From the NCBI GenBank assembly GCA_038213375.1, contig JBBQTB010000001.1:124001-188000 (forward strand): a stretch of 64,000 nucleotides of DNA. The letters run 5' to 3'. Source of the DNA: JAAUTT01 sp038213375. Its GTDB lineage: Bacteria > Bacteroidota > Bacteroidia > Bacteroidales > JAAUTT01. Made by a program: the position numbers and the translations under genes. The notes under the pieces are model-generated. The model searched no databases. It was not told where the DNA came from and saw only the letters and a program-made list of their open reading frames with translations. Positions 26,708 through 34,994 of the stretch are shown piece by piece (positions within the stretch are counted from its first letter, which is position 1; every line of letters starts with the position of its first letter).

Positions 26708-29180
26708 AATAGATTCCCCTAAATTGAATGATAAGATCAATCAACAACAAGAGATATTTGGTAAAGAAAATAACTTATATCTTGAGATTAATTCAACGAA
26801 AAAAAAACAAAACCCGATAAAAGATCGCACTAGCGACTTAACTGAAATTTTGTTCATTACCTCATATCCACCTAGGGAATGCGGCATTGCAACTTATTCG
26901 CAGGATTTGATAAAAGCCCTGAATAATAAATTCAGCACGTCATTGTCCATAAAGGTTTGTGCATTGGAATCGGGTGATGCCAACTACAATTACCCCGATG
27001 AAGTGAAATATATACTCGACACTTCACACGCCCAAGGTTATCAGAAATTGGCTCAATCTATTAATCAGGACAATCTTATAAAAATAGTTTTGATCCAGCA
27101 TGAGTTTGGATTTTTTCATTTGCAGGAACAAGCATTTATGCAATTTTTATATGAGCTTACTAAACCGGTTGTTATTGTTTTTCATACAGTTTTACCTCAC
27201 CCTGATGAAAAATTAAAAATAAAAATAAAAAATATTGTGGCTTGTGGTTCAATCATTGTAATGACTAACAATTCGGCTGAGATTTTAACGAATGATTATG
27301 GATTGACAAAGGAAAAAATAACAGTGATAGCTCATGGCACACATTTAGTTCCCCACTTAAGTGAAGAATTTTTGAAATTGAAATATGGATTCAAGGGCCG
27401 AAAAGTTCTTTCAACCTTTGGCCTGTTAAGTTCGGGAAAAAGTATTGAAACTACCATTGAGGCTTTACCAGCCATTATTGAGCAGTGCCCTGAAGCATTA
27501 TTTCTTGTAATTGGCAAAACGCATCCCGAAGTAAAAAAAACGGAAGGAGAAAAATATCGTGCAAGCCTTGAAGCCAAGGTAAAATTATTGAAACTATCAA
27601 ATCATGTAAAATTTATTAATAGTTATTTGACATTACCCGATTTGCTCGAATATTTACAACTTACCGATATTTATTTGTTTACATCCAATGATCCTAATCA
27701 GGCAGTAAGTGGCACGTTTGCTTATGCCATGAGTTGTGCATGCCCTATCATTTCAACACCTATTCCTCATGCAAAAGAAGTGCTGACAGAAGATACCGGA
27801 ATTATTTTTGATTTTGGCAACTCAAAACAATTAGCCGATGGCGTTATCCGGTTACTCAATGATGACTCCTTGCGAAGGAATATCAGTTCAAATACTTTGC
27901 AAAAAATAGTTTCCACGGTCTGGGAAAACTCTGCCGTTGCACATGCTGTGTTGTTCAAAAAAATAGGAGGCGATAAAATTACACTCCAATATAACCAGCC
28001 GGCAATAAATCTGAGTCATCTGAAACAAATGACAACAGCTTTCGGAATTATTCAGTTTTCAAAAATAAACCAACCCGATATTGAAACTGGTTACACTCTG
28101 GATGATAATGCAAGGGCTTTGGTAGCCATGTGTATGCATTTCAAATTAACAGGCGAAGAAAAAGATTTGTATTATATAAATAAATATACCCAATTCATAA
28201 AATATTGCTTACAACCTAACGGCAACTTTTTAAATTATATTAATAAGGATAACCAATTTACCGATCAAAACAAGGCCGTCAATTTAGATGATTCTAATGG
28301 TAGGGCTATTTGGGCATTGGGATATTTAGTGTCATTAACGGGTCTTTTACCAGAAAAAATCGTGTCCGAAGCAAATGCAATCATTCAAAAAGCAATACCT
28401 CATATCGAAACGATGCATTCCACACGAGCTATGGCCTTTACCATAAAAGGATTGTATTATTACCACTGTGCCAAAAAAACACCCGAAATTCTTAGTCTGA
28501 TAAAAACATTTGCCAATCGTTTGGTTCAGATGTATAAGCACGAATCAAGTGAAAAATGGGAATGGTTTGAGAGTTATCTTACCTATGCAAACAGCATATT
28601 ACCTGAGGCTATGTTAGATGCCTGGTTGTTAACCGGCGATACAACTTATAAAGACATCGCTATATCGTCGTTTAATTTTTTATTGTCACAAATTTTTAAT
28701 GAAAACGGGATAGAGGTAATTTCCAACAAACACTGGCTGCATAAGGGAGAGATAGCTGGGCATTTTGGCGAACAACCTATTGATGTTGCCTATACCATAA
28801 TGACTTTAAGCAAATTCTACGATACATTTATGAGTGAGGATTACATCCTGAAAACGGAAACTGCGTTCAATTGGTTTTTGGGTAGCAACCGCTTACATCA
28901 AATTATTTATAACCCATGCACCGGTGGCTGTTACGACGGATTGGAGGAAACTCATGTTAACCTCAATCAGGGAGCAGAATCTACTGTAAGTTACCTGATG
29001 GCTCGATTGACTGTCGAAAAGTATAAGAAGCAGGAAATAATACCGCATAGTGAGGTGTTGGTATATATTCCAAAAAAAACAAAAAAACAAGATGCTCAGG
29101 TTCAATTGTCAACAAATAATTCGACCAAGCTAAATTCTCATTACTTCATTACAAATGCATATGGTATAACTAACAAATAA
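26697..29180 (+). CDS. two-domain protein: GT4 glycosyltransferase plus (alpha/alpha)6-barrel module
   Basis: 827 residues, overlapping GH130 by 11 bp. After a disordered basic N-terminus (1-45), residues about 50-425 are a GT-B fold GT4 enzyme: ITSYPPRECGIATYSQDLIK, QHEFGFF, VIAHGTH, STFGLLSSGKSIETTIEAL, and the acceptor/donor segment FTSNDPNQAVSGTFAYAMSC. Residues 430-800 are helical repeats with TGYTLDDNARALVAMCMHF, DSNGRAIWALGYL and CYDGLEETHVNLNQGAESTVSYL. That set is typical of (alpha/alpha)6 barrels of glycosidase-like proteins. The fusion suggests synthesis and trimming of one glycan. No signal peptide is present, so it acts in the cytoplasm. Confidence 0.85.
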   Translation: MKNKIDSPKLNDKINQQQEIFGKENNLYLEINSTKKKQNPIKDRTSDLTEILFITSYPPRECGIATYSQDLIKALNNKFSTSLSIKVCALESGDANYNYPDEVKYILDTSHAQGYQKLAQSINQDNLIKIVLIQHEFGFFHLQEQAFMQFLYELTKPVVIVFHTVLPHPDEKLKIKIKNIVACGSIIVMTNNSAEILTNDYGLTKEKITVIAHGTHLVPHLSEEFLKLKYGFKGRKVLSTFGLLSSGKSIETTIEALPAIIEQCPEALFLVIGKTHPEVKKTEGEKYRASLEAKVKLLKLSNHVKFINSYLTLPDLLEYLQLTDIYLFTSNDPNQAVSGTFAYAMSCACPIISTPIPHAKEVLTEDTGIIFDFGNSKQLADGVIRLLNDDSLRRNISSNTLQKIVSTVWENSAVAHAVLFKKIGGDKITLQYNQPAINLSHLKQMTTAFGIIQFSKINQPDIETGYTLDDNARALVAMCMHFKLTGEEKDLYYINKYTQFIKYCLQPNGNFLNYINKDNQFTDQNKAVNLDDSNGRAIWALGYLVSLTGLLPEKIVSEANAIIQKAIPHIETMHSTRAMAFTIKGLYYYHCAKKTPEILSLIKTFANRLVQMYKHESSEKWEWFESYLTYANSILPEAMLDAWLLTGDTTYKDIAISSFNFLLSQIFNENGIEVISNKHWLHKGEIAGHFGEQPIDVAYTIMTLSKFYDTFMSEDYILKTETAFNWFLGSNRLHQIIYNPCTGGCYDGLEETHVNLNQGAESTVSYLMARLTVEKYKKQEIIPHSEVLVYIPKKTKKQDAQVQLSTNNSTKLNSHYFITNAYGITNK

Positions 29181-29787
29181 TTAAAGCGTTAGAAAATATT
29201 AGAAAGAGATTAAATCTATTTAATAGGCCTAAGCTCAGCCTAGGCTGTGCCTAAGTGAGTAACACAAGGCTACAAATAAAAAAAAATTTAATAATAGCCA
29301 TAAATACATGAATAAATTATTCGTGCATTGGTGGATATTTAACAATTATTTCAGTCATTTTTTATTTAATCATTCGTGGATTCGTAGCGTGTTTTACTTT
29401 GCTACTATTGAGGATCACTAATATCAAAAGTAAATGAATATAGCTCCCCTCTCTGTTTTAAAAACTATGTAAATACGAGATAATTTATTTGTCACTTTTT
29501 TGTCGAAAAAAAGTAACCAAAAACTCTCACTGGCGGAACTCATTCCGTCTCGTTCCTCGAGTTCATTCAAACAGCCGCCATCAATATATGGAATTTTTAT
29601 TTGACGCTTCGAGGCCTGTTCTAAGTTCCAATCAGGATGGCTAGTTAACTCCTATTCAGGAGTTCTGAAATAATTTTTTTGAATACGTGAATTATGATAC
29701 TTAATTCAAAAGTTATGTAACTATTTGGGTTTGGAAGAGATCAACTTTGCATTGTGAAAAATAATTCACCAACAATAAAAAAAACAA
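29181..29787. other. long intergenic region upstream of the ice-binding-like array
   Basis: 607 bp without a gene. It holds a palindromic CAGCCTAGGCTG at 29235-29246 flanked by GCCTAAG repeats. At about 29489-29580 there is a stretch (GTCACTTTTTTGTCGAAAAA and on to CAGCCGCCATC) that resembles short interspersed sequences seen between genes in many Bacteroidota. A 7-bp hairpin lies at 29647-29664, and operator copy 3 follows at 29685. The element identity is recollection, not proof. Confidence 0.5.
29685..29749 (+). promoter_or_regulatory. stress-regulon operator copy 3 and its promoter
   Basis: 37-bp element at 29685-29721 with ATGATAC at 29694 and ATGTAAC at 29715, 21 bp apart. CAACTTTG ends at 29749, 24 bp after the element. 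The start codon of the first ice-binding-like gene follows 38 bp later. Confidence 0.85.
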
Positions 29788-31815
29788 ATGAAACTAACAA
29801 GAGTGTTCTCAATCGTAGCAATGCTATTGATTGTATTTATGAGTGGATGTAAGAAAGATCCTAGTATTGAAGTAAGTCCAATGGTTACTTCAATTGATCC
29901 GGTAGACAAGGCCATAAGTGTAGCCGTTAATAGTAAAATATCTGCCACGTTTAGTGTGGAAATGGATTCTTCAACGATTACAATCGAGAACTTTACCTTA
30001 TATCAGGGTACTGCAAATATTGCAGGAGCAGTAACCTACACAGGTAAAGTTGCCACTTTTACACCAACAGCGAATCTGGCGCCAAACACTATTTTTACTG
30101 CCACCGTTACTGAAGGTGTTAAAAACAAATCTGGTAAATCCCTGGCAGCAAATTATATCTCCACCTTTACTACAGGTGCAATACCAGATATATCTATACC
30201 ATCAGTGACTTCAATCGTCCCGGGTGACAAAGCCACAAGCATAGCCGTTAACAGTAAAATATCTGCTACGTTTAGTGTGAACATGGATTCTACAACCATA
30301 ACAACCGCGAACTTTACTATTAATCAGGGAACTGTAAAAATTGCAGGGTTAGTGACCTATACAAATAAAATTGCCACTTTTACACCAACTGCAAATCTAG
30401 AGCCAAACACTATTTATACCGCCACTATTTCTGCAGTGGTTAAAGACAAATCGGGCAAACCCATGGCAACAGCCTATATCACTTCTTTTACTACAGGTGC
30501 TATTCCGGATGTAACTTCACCAACTGTGACTTTAGCTGACCCACTTAATAATGCCAAAGGTGTTATGCTAAACAAAGTTGTTTCATTAACCTTCAGTGAA
30601 GCAATGAGTGTTTTAACGATAAACACCACAACATTTACTTTAAAACAAGGAACAACGACCGTTTCCGGAACAGTGGCCTTTTCCGGAACTATTGCAACAT
30701 TTACACCGTCAAATGCCCTGGCAGCCAACATGATTTATACTGCCACCATAACTATTGGGGCAAAAGACTTAGCTGGCAATGCGATTGCATCAGCCTATAT
30801 CACGACTTTTACTACAGCTGCAAATCCGGATATAATTTTACCTACTGTAACTATAACTGACCCGCTCAACAATGCCACAGGTGTTGCACGTAGCAAAGTA
30901 ATTGCATTAACCTTTAGCGAAGCAATGGACGATTTAACGATAAACACCACAACATTTACTTTAAAGCAAGGAACAACGGCAGTTTCCGGAATCGTGGCTT
31001 ATTCAGGAACAATAGCAACGTTTACACCATCAAATGCCTTGGAATCCAACTTGGTTTATACTGCCACGATAACTACGGGGGCAAAAGACATAGCTGGCAA
31101 TGCGCTTGCAGCCAATACAGAATGGAATTTCACAACTGTTGCTACTGTATCAGGTCTGGCAGTGGTAAATCTTCGGGCAGCAGGCAATTACGTGATTCTT
31201 GCTAAAACGGAAATCTCTAATGTTGCGACTTCCGCTGTAACCGGTGATTTGGGCCTGAGTCCAGCCGCCACATCTTATATCACGGGATTTGCCTTGACAA
31301 ATGCGACCGGATATGCAACTGCCTCACAAGTTACCGGGAAAATATATGCAGCCGACATGGCGGCTCCAACTGGAATTAACCTAACCACTGCTGTCGAAAA
31401 TATGCTTACTGCATACACCGATGCAGCCGGACGTCCTACACCGGATTTCACAGAACTGTATACTGGGAATCTTGGAGGAAAAACGCTGACACCTGGACTA
31501 TATAAATGGACTAACAACGTTACATTGCCATCTAATGTTACTATTTCTGGCAGCGCAACGGATGTATGGATCTTTCAGATTTCAGGAAACCTTAATATGA
31601 GTTCTGCAGTGAAAATTACGTTGAATGGTGGCGCTCAGGCTAAGAACATTTTCTGGCAAGTTGCTGGTCAGGCCACTTTAGGAACAACTTCTCACTTTGA
31701 AGGAATTATATTGTCGAAAACAGGTATCACTTTTCAAACAGGTGCATCCATCAATGGCAGAGCCCTGGCACAATCTGCAGTTATTCTTGACAAAAATACT
31801 GTAACACAGCCATAA
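29788..31815 (+). CDS. lipoprotein with four Big_5 Ig-like repeats and a DUF3494 ice-binding-like domain
   Basis: 675 residues. The signal peptide ends at Cys21 (MSGCKKD), so it is a lipoprotein. Four units of about 105 residues start near 30, 134, 240 and 346. Each follows S-P-x-V-T-x-x-x-P, then [AV]NSKISATFS or S-LTFSEAM, then ATFTPS/T-x-L, then Y-x-x-x-FTT. These are bacterial Ig-like (Big_5) domains. Residues about 452-675 are a DUF3494 domain: AGNYVILAKTEISN, GDLGLSPAATSYITGF, GGKTLTPGLYKW, DVWIFQISGNLNMSS, FWQVAGQATLGTTSHFEG. DUF3494 beta-solenoids bind ice in cold-adapted microbes and may act as adhesins elsewhere. The Ig array would hold the domain away from the cell. Confidence 0.9.
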   Translation: MKLTRVFSIVAMLLIVFMSGCKKDPSIEVSPMVTSIDPVDKAISVAVNSKISATFSVEMDSSTITIENFTLYQGTANIAGAVTYTGKVATFTPTANLAPNTIFTATVTEGVKNKSGKSLAANYISTFTTGAIPDISIPSVTSIVPGDKATSIAVNSKISATFSVNMDSTTITTANFTINQGTVKIAGLVTYTNKIATFTPTANLEPNTIYTATISAVVKDKSGKPMATAYITSFTTGAIPDVTSPTVTLADPLNNAKGVMLNKVVSLTFSEAMSVLTINTTTFTLKQGTTTVSGTVAFSGTIATFTPSNALAANMIYTATITIGAKDLAGNAIASAYITTFTTAANPDIILPTVTITDPLNNATGVARSKVIALTFSEAMDDLTINTTTFTLKQGTTAVSGIVAYSGTIATFTPSNALESNLVYTATITTGAKDIAGNALAANTEWNFTTVATVSGLAVVNLRAAGNYVILAKTEISNVATSAVTGDLGLSPAATSYITGFALTNATGYATASQVTGKIYAADMAAPTGINLTTAVENMLTAYTDAAGRPTPDFTELYTGNLGGKTLTPGLYKWTNNVTLPSNVTISGSATDVWIFQISGNLNMSSAVKITLNGGAQAKNIFWQVAGQATLGTTSHFEGIILSKTGITFQTGASINGRALAQSAVILDKNTVTQP

Positions 31816-31844
31816 TATTTTTAAGAAAATCAATATACAGAATT

Positions 31845-31871
31845 AGGCGACCCAATGGGGTCGCCTTTTTT
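31845..31871 (+). terminator. terminator of ice-binding-like gene 1
   Basis: AGGCGACCC and GGGTCGCCT pair around AATG, followed by six T. The same stem sequence, with small changes, follows ice-binding-like genes 2 and 4 and the partial duplicate at 34842, so terminator and gene move together. Confidence 0.9.
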
Positions 31872-31901
31872 AATAAATTTTATTGACAGTTCTGACTTAA
31901 T

Positions 31902-31967
31902 AAGTGAATTATGATACTTATTTCAAAAGTTATGTAACACTTCTGGTAATGGAAGTAGTCACTTTTG
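31902..31967 (+). promoter_or_regulatory. stress-regulon operator copy 4 and its promoter
   Basis: 37-bp element at 31902-31938 with ATGATAC at 31911 and ATGTAAC at 31932. After 25 bp TTTG at 31964-31967. The start codon is 38 bp further. Confidence 0.85.
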
Positions 31968-32005
31968 TACAGTAAAATTTATTTCACAATTTAAAAATTT
32001 AAAAA

Positions 32006-33715
32006 ATGAAAGTAAAAAATGTATTAACAATCATTGCAATGCTATTGATTGTATTTATGATCGGATGTAAAAAGGATGCTATTATTGGCGTAAGTCCAAC
32101 GGTTACTTCAACTAATCCCGCAGACAAAGCTGCAAGTATAGCCGTTAACAGTAAAATATCTGCCACGTTTAGTGTGGACATGGATTCTTCAACCATAACA
32201 ACAGCGACCTTTACATTGCGTCAGGAAACTGCAAATATTGCAGGAGTTGTAACCTATTCAGGTAAAATTGCCACTTTTACACCAACTGCAAATCTGGCGC
32301 CAAACACTATTTATACTGCTACAATTTCTGCAGTGGTTAAAGACAAATCGGGTAAATCCATGGCAACAGCCTATATCACTTCTTTTACTACAGGTGCTAT
32401 TGCTGTTATTACTTTACCAACAGTAACTTTAGCTGACCCGCTCAACAATGCTACAGGTGTTAAGGTTAACAAAGCAGTTTCATTAACCTTTAGTGAAGCA
32501 ATGGACGCTTCCACGATAAACACCACAACATTTACTTTAAAGCAAGGCACTACAGCAGTTGCCGGAACAGTGGTTTACTCTGGGACTATTGCAACGTTTA
32601 CACCGTCAAATTCTCTGGCAGCCAACATGATTTATACTGCCACGATAACTATTGGGGCAAAAGACATAGCTGGCAATGCGATTGCATCAGCCTATATCAC
32701 GACCTTTACTACAGGTGCAATTCCAGATATAATTCCACCAACAGTAACTATATCTGACCCGCTCAACAATGCCACAGGTGTTGTGCGTAGCAAAGTAATT
32801 GCATTAACCTTTAGTGAAGCAATGGATGCTTTAACGATTAACACCACAACATTTACTTTAAAGCAAGGAACAACGGCAGTATCAGGTATAGTAGCTTATT
32901 CCGGAACAACAGCAACGTTTACACCTTCAAATGCCTTGGAATCCAACTTGGTTTATACTGCCACGATAACTACAGGAGCAAAAGACGTAGCTGGCAATGC
33001 GCTTGCAGCTAATACAGAATGGAATTTCACAACTGTTGCTACCGTATCAGGTCTGGCAGCGGTAAATCTTCAGGCAGCGGGCAATTACGTGATTCTTGCT
33101 AAAACGGAAATCTCTAATATTGCAACTTCCGCTGTTACCGGTGATTTGGGCCTGAGTCCAGCCGCCACATCTTATGTAACGGGATTTGCCTTGACAAATG
33201 CAACCGGATATGCGACTGCTTTACAAGTTACCGGAAAAATATATGCAGCCGACATGGCATCTCCAACTGGAACTAACCTTACCACGGCCGTCGAAAATAT
33301 GCTTACTGCATACACCGATGCAGCCGGACGTCCTACACCGGATTTCAACGAACTGTATACAGGAAATATTGGAGGAAAAACGCTGACACCCGGACTATAT
33401 AAATGGACGAATAACGTTACATTGCCATCCGATGTTATCATCTCTGGCAACGCAACGGATGTATGGATCTTCCAAATTTCAGGAAACCTTAATATGAGTG
33501 CTGCAGTGAAAATTACGCTGAATGGTGGCGCTCAGGCTAAGAACATTTTCTGGCAGGTTGCCGGTCAGGCCACTTTAGGAACAACCTCTCACTTTGAAGG
33601 AATTATATTGTCGAAAACAGGCATCACTTTTCAAACAGGTGCATCCATCAATGGTAGAGCCTTGGCACAGACTTCAGTAATTCTTGACAAAAATACTGTT
33701 ACACAGCCATTATAA
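32006..33715 (+). CDS. lipoprotein with three Big_5 repeats and a DUF3494 ice-binding-like domain
   Basis: 569 residues; lipobox Cys21 (FMIGCKKD). Three Big_5 units (starting near 30, 135 and 241) precede a DUF3494 domain (about 346-569) nearly identical to that of the gene at 29788. The first Ig unit looks like the front half of unit 1 of the neighbour joined to the back half of unit 2, which implies loss of one repeat by recombination. The DUF3494 part retains GDLGLSPAATSYVTGF, GGKTLTPGLYKW and the threonine-rich solenoid face. It is independently controlled by operator copy 4 and ended by its own terminator. The two genes are recent duplicates. Confidence 0.9.
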   Translation: MKVKNVLTIIAMLLIVFMIGCKKDAIIGVSPTVTSTNPADKAASIAVNSKISATFSVDMDSSTITTATFTLRQETANIAGVVTYSGKIATFTPTANLAPNTIYTATISAVVKDKSGKSMATAYITSFTTGAIAVITLPTVTLADPLNNATGVKVNKAVSLTFSEAMDASTINTTTFTLKQGTTAVAGTVVYSGTIATFTPSNSLAANMIYTATITIGAKDIAGNAIASAYITTFTTGAIPDIIPPTVTISDPLNNATGVVRSKVIALTFSEAMDALTINTTTFTLKQGTTAVSGIVAYSGTTATFTPSNALESNLVYTATITTGAKDVAGNALAANTEWNFTTVATVSGLAAVNLQAAGNYVILAKTEISNIATSAVTGDLGLSPAATSYVTGFALTNATGYATALQVTGKIYAADMASPTGTNLTTAVENMLTAYTDAAGRPTPDFNELYTGNIGGKTLTPGLYKWTNNVTLPSDVIISGNATDVWIFQISGNLNMSAAVKITLNGGAQAKNIFWQVAGQATLGTTSHFEGIILSKTGITFQTGASINGRALAQTSVILDKNTVTQPL

Positions 33716-33739
33716 ATTCTAATCAATCAATATTCATAA

Positions 33740-33769
33740 AGAGACGATCCCATTGGGTCGCCTCTTTTA
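33740..33769 (+). terminator. terminator of ice-binding-like gene 2
   Basis: GAGACGATCCC and GGGTCGCCTC pair imperfectly around ATT, followed by TTTT. Related in sequence to the terminators at 31845, 34842 and 35838. Confidence 0.75.
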
Positions 33770-33800
33770 GTATATTTTAGTGTCATATCTAACATGAAGT

Positions 33801-33865
33801 CTGTGAATGATGATACTTATTTCTAAAGTTATGTAACATTCAGGGAGCTGAATAAATCACCTTTG
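33801..33865 (+). promoter_or_regulatory. stress-regulon operator copy 5 and its promoter
   Basis: 37-bp element at 33801-33837 with ATGATAC at 33810 and ATGTAAC at 33831. TTTG at 33862, 24 bp after the element. The start codon of the next lipoprotein follows 35 bp later. Confidence 0.85.
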
Positions 33866-33900
33866 TTGAATAAAATTATTCACAATTAAAAAATGAAAAA

Positions 33901-34644
33901 ATGAAAACGATAAAACGATTTACAACTCTTGCATTAGTATCTGTTGTATTATTTGCAGGGTGCAAAAAAAATGACACAACATCTTCCGAAACAAATCCAA
34001 TTATTATACCAGTTCAAACTATTGTGCAACCTGCAGTACAACTTGCGGGAGCCTCTAACATAGCGGTGCTTGCCGGATCCGCAATTACCAACACCGGAGC
34101 AACAATAATTACCGGTGACCTTGGTTTAAGTCCGGGGACTTCGATTGGTGGATTTCCTCCGGGGATATTAATTGGTACTAAACACATCAATGATAATATA
34201 GCCACTCAGGCGAAACTTGATTTAACAACAGCCTATAATGATGTTGCCGGACGAACTTCTACCGAGATAGTTACATTATCGGGAAATATAGGAGGACTTA
34301 CACTTTCTCCAGGTCTTTATAAATCAACTTCGTCGCTAGCCATCTCATCTGGCGACCTTACGTTTGATGCAAAGGGAAATGCGGATGCCAACTTCATTAT
34401 ACAGATAGCATCATCACTCACAACTACATCGGGACGTAAAGTTATCCTCAGCGGAGGCGCATTGGCTTCTAACATCTTTTGGCAAGTAGGTTCTTCTGCT
34501 ACTTTTGGAACTACTTCTGTTTTTAAAGGAACGGTTTTAGCAATGCAATCCATTACTTTTAATACTGGAGCAACACTTGATGGCAGAGCATTAACACGAA
34601 CCGGTGGAATTACTATGGCTGGAAATACTATTGTGAAACAATAA
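33901..34644 (+). CDS. short DUF3494 ice-binding-like lipoprotein
   Basis: 247 residues; signal peptide with Cys21 (LFAGCKKN). After a short linker the whole mature protein is one DUF3494 domain: LAGASNIAVLAGSAITNTGA, TGDLGLSPGTSIGGFPPG, GGLTLSPGLYKSTSSLAIS, GDLTFDAKGNADANFIIQI, FWQVGSSATFGTTSVFKGT and GRALTRTGGITMAG. This is a single-domain version without the Ig spacer, and its domain belongs to a different sub-branch from genes 1, 2 and 4. It stops only four bases before operator copy 6. A truncated second copy is at 35924. Confidence 0.9.
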   Translation: MKTIKRFTTLALVSVVLFAGCKKNDTTSSETNPIIIPVQTIVQPAVQLAGASNIAVLAGSAITNTGATIITGDLGLSPGTSIGGFPPGILIGTKHINDNIATQAKLDLTTAYNDVAGRTSTEIVTLSGNIGGLTLSPGLYKSTSSLAISSGDLTFDAKGNADANFIIQIASSLTTTSGRKVILSGGALASNIFWQVGSSATFGTTSVFKGTVLAMQSITFNTGATLDGRALTRTGGITMAGNTIVKQ

Positions 34645-34648
34645 AGAT

Positions 34649-34715
34649 GTGTGAATGATTTAAATTATAGCAAAAGTTGTGTAACACTTATTAATTTGGA
34701 AGTATTGAACTTTTG
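34649..34715 (+). promoter_or_regulatory. stress-regulon operator copy 6, now driving a truncated CsbD start
   Basis: 37-bp element at 34649-34685; the first repeat has drifted to TTTAAAT while the second is GTGTAAC. TTTG at 34712, 26 bp downstream. The whole block from 34621 to 34765 is a near-copy of 36298-36442, the promoter of the intact CsbD gene. Confidence 0.75.
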
Positions 34716-34753
34716 TTATATAATATGTACTTAACAATTTAAATTTAAACGAA

Positions 34754-34786
34754 ATGGCAAATATAACAGACTTCAGTAATTCTTGA
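34754..34786 (+). pseudogene. CsbD-like gene truncated after about five codons
   Basis: The start reads MANIT, matching MPNIT of the CsbD-like gene at 36431, and then abruptly continues as DFSNS and a stop. The bases from about 34766 onward (ACAGACTTCAGTAATTCTTG) are identical to the 3' end of ice-binding-like gene 2 at 33667. This is a duplication junction; no functional protein is expected. Confidence 0.8.
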
Positions 34787-34841
34787 CAAAATTACTTTTT
34801 CAGAGCCATTATAAATTCTAGTCAATCAATTCTTTATTCAG

Positions 34842-34872
34842 AAAGAGGCGATCCCATTGGGTCGCCTCTTTT
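34842..34872 (+). terminator. terminator carried along in the duplicated segment
   Basis: AAAGAGGCGATCCC and GGGTCGCCTCTTTT form a strong stem. It follows a 75-bp copy of the 3' end of gene 2 rather than a full gene, and ends any transcript from operator copy 6. Confidence 0.85.
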
Positions 34873-34894
34873 AGTGTCATATCTAAACTGAAAT

Positions 34895-34959
34895 CTGTGA
34901 ATGATGATACTTATTTCTAAAGTTATGTAACATTCCGGGGGCTGAATAAATCACCTTTG
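34895..34959 (+). promoter_or_regulatory. stress-regulon operator copy 7 and its promoter
   Basis: 37-bp element at 34895-34931 with ATGATAC at 34904 and ATGTAAC at 34925; TTTG at 34956, 24 bp later. Almost identical to copy 5, including the spacer and the 5' leader, as expected for a segmental duplicate. Confidence 0.85.
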
Positions 34960-34994
34960 TTGAATAAAATTATTCACAATTAAAAAATAAAAAA

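Noticed and set aside
29788..33715. The strongly repetitive DNA as a CRISPR array or tandem satellite.
   Set aside because: The repeats are about 315 bp, in frame and encode Ig-like domains; no short direct repeats with unique spacers and no cas genes.
34754..34786. A functional ten-residue peptide behind operator copy 6.
   Set aside because: The frame is explained by fusion of a CsbD start with the tail of a neighbouring gene; the sequence after codon 5 is from another frame context.
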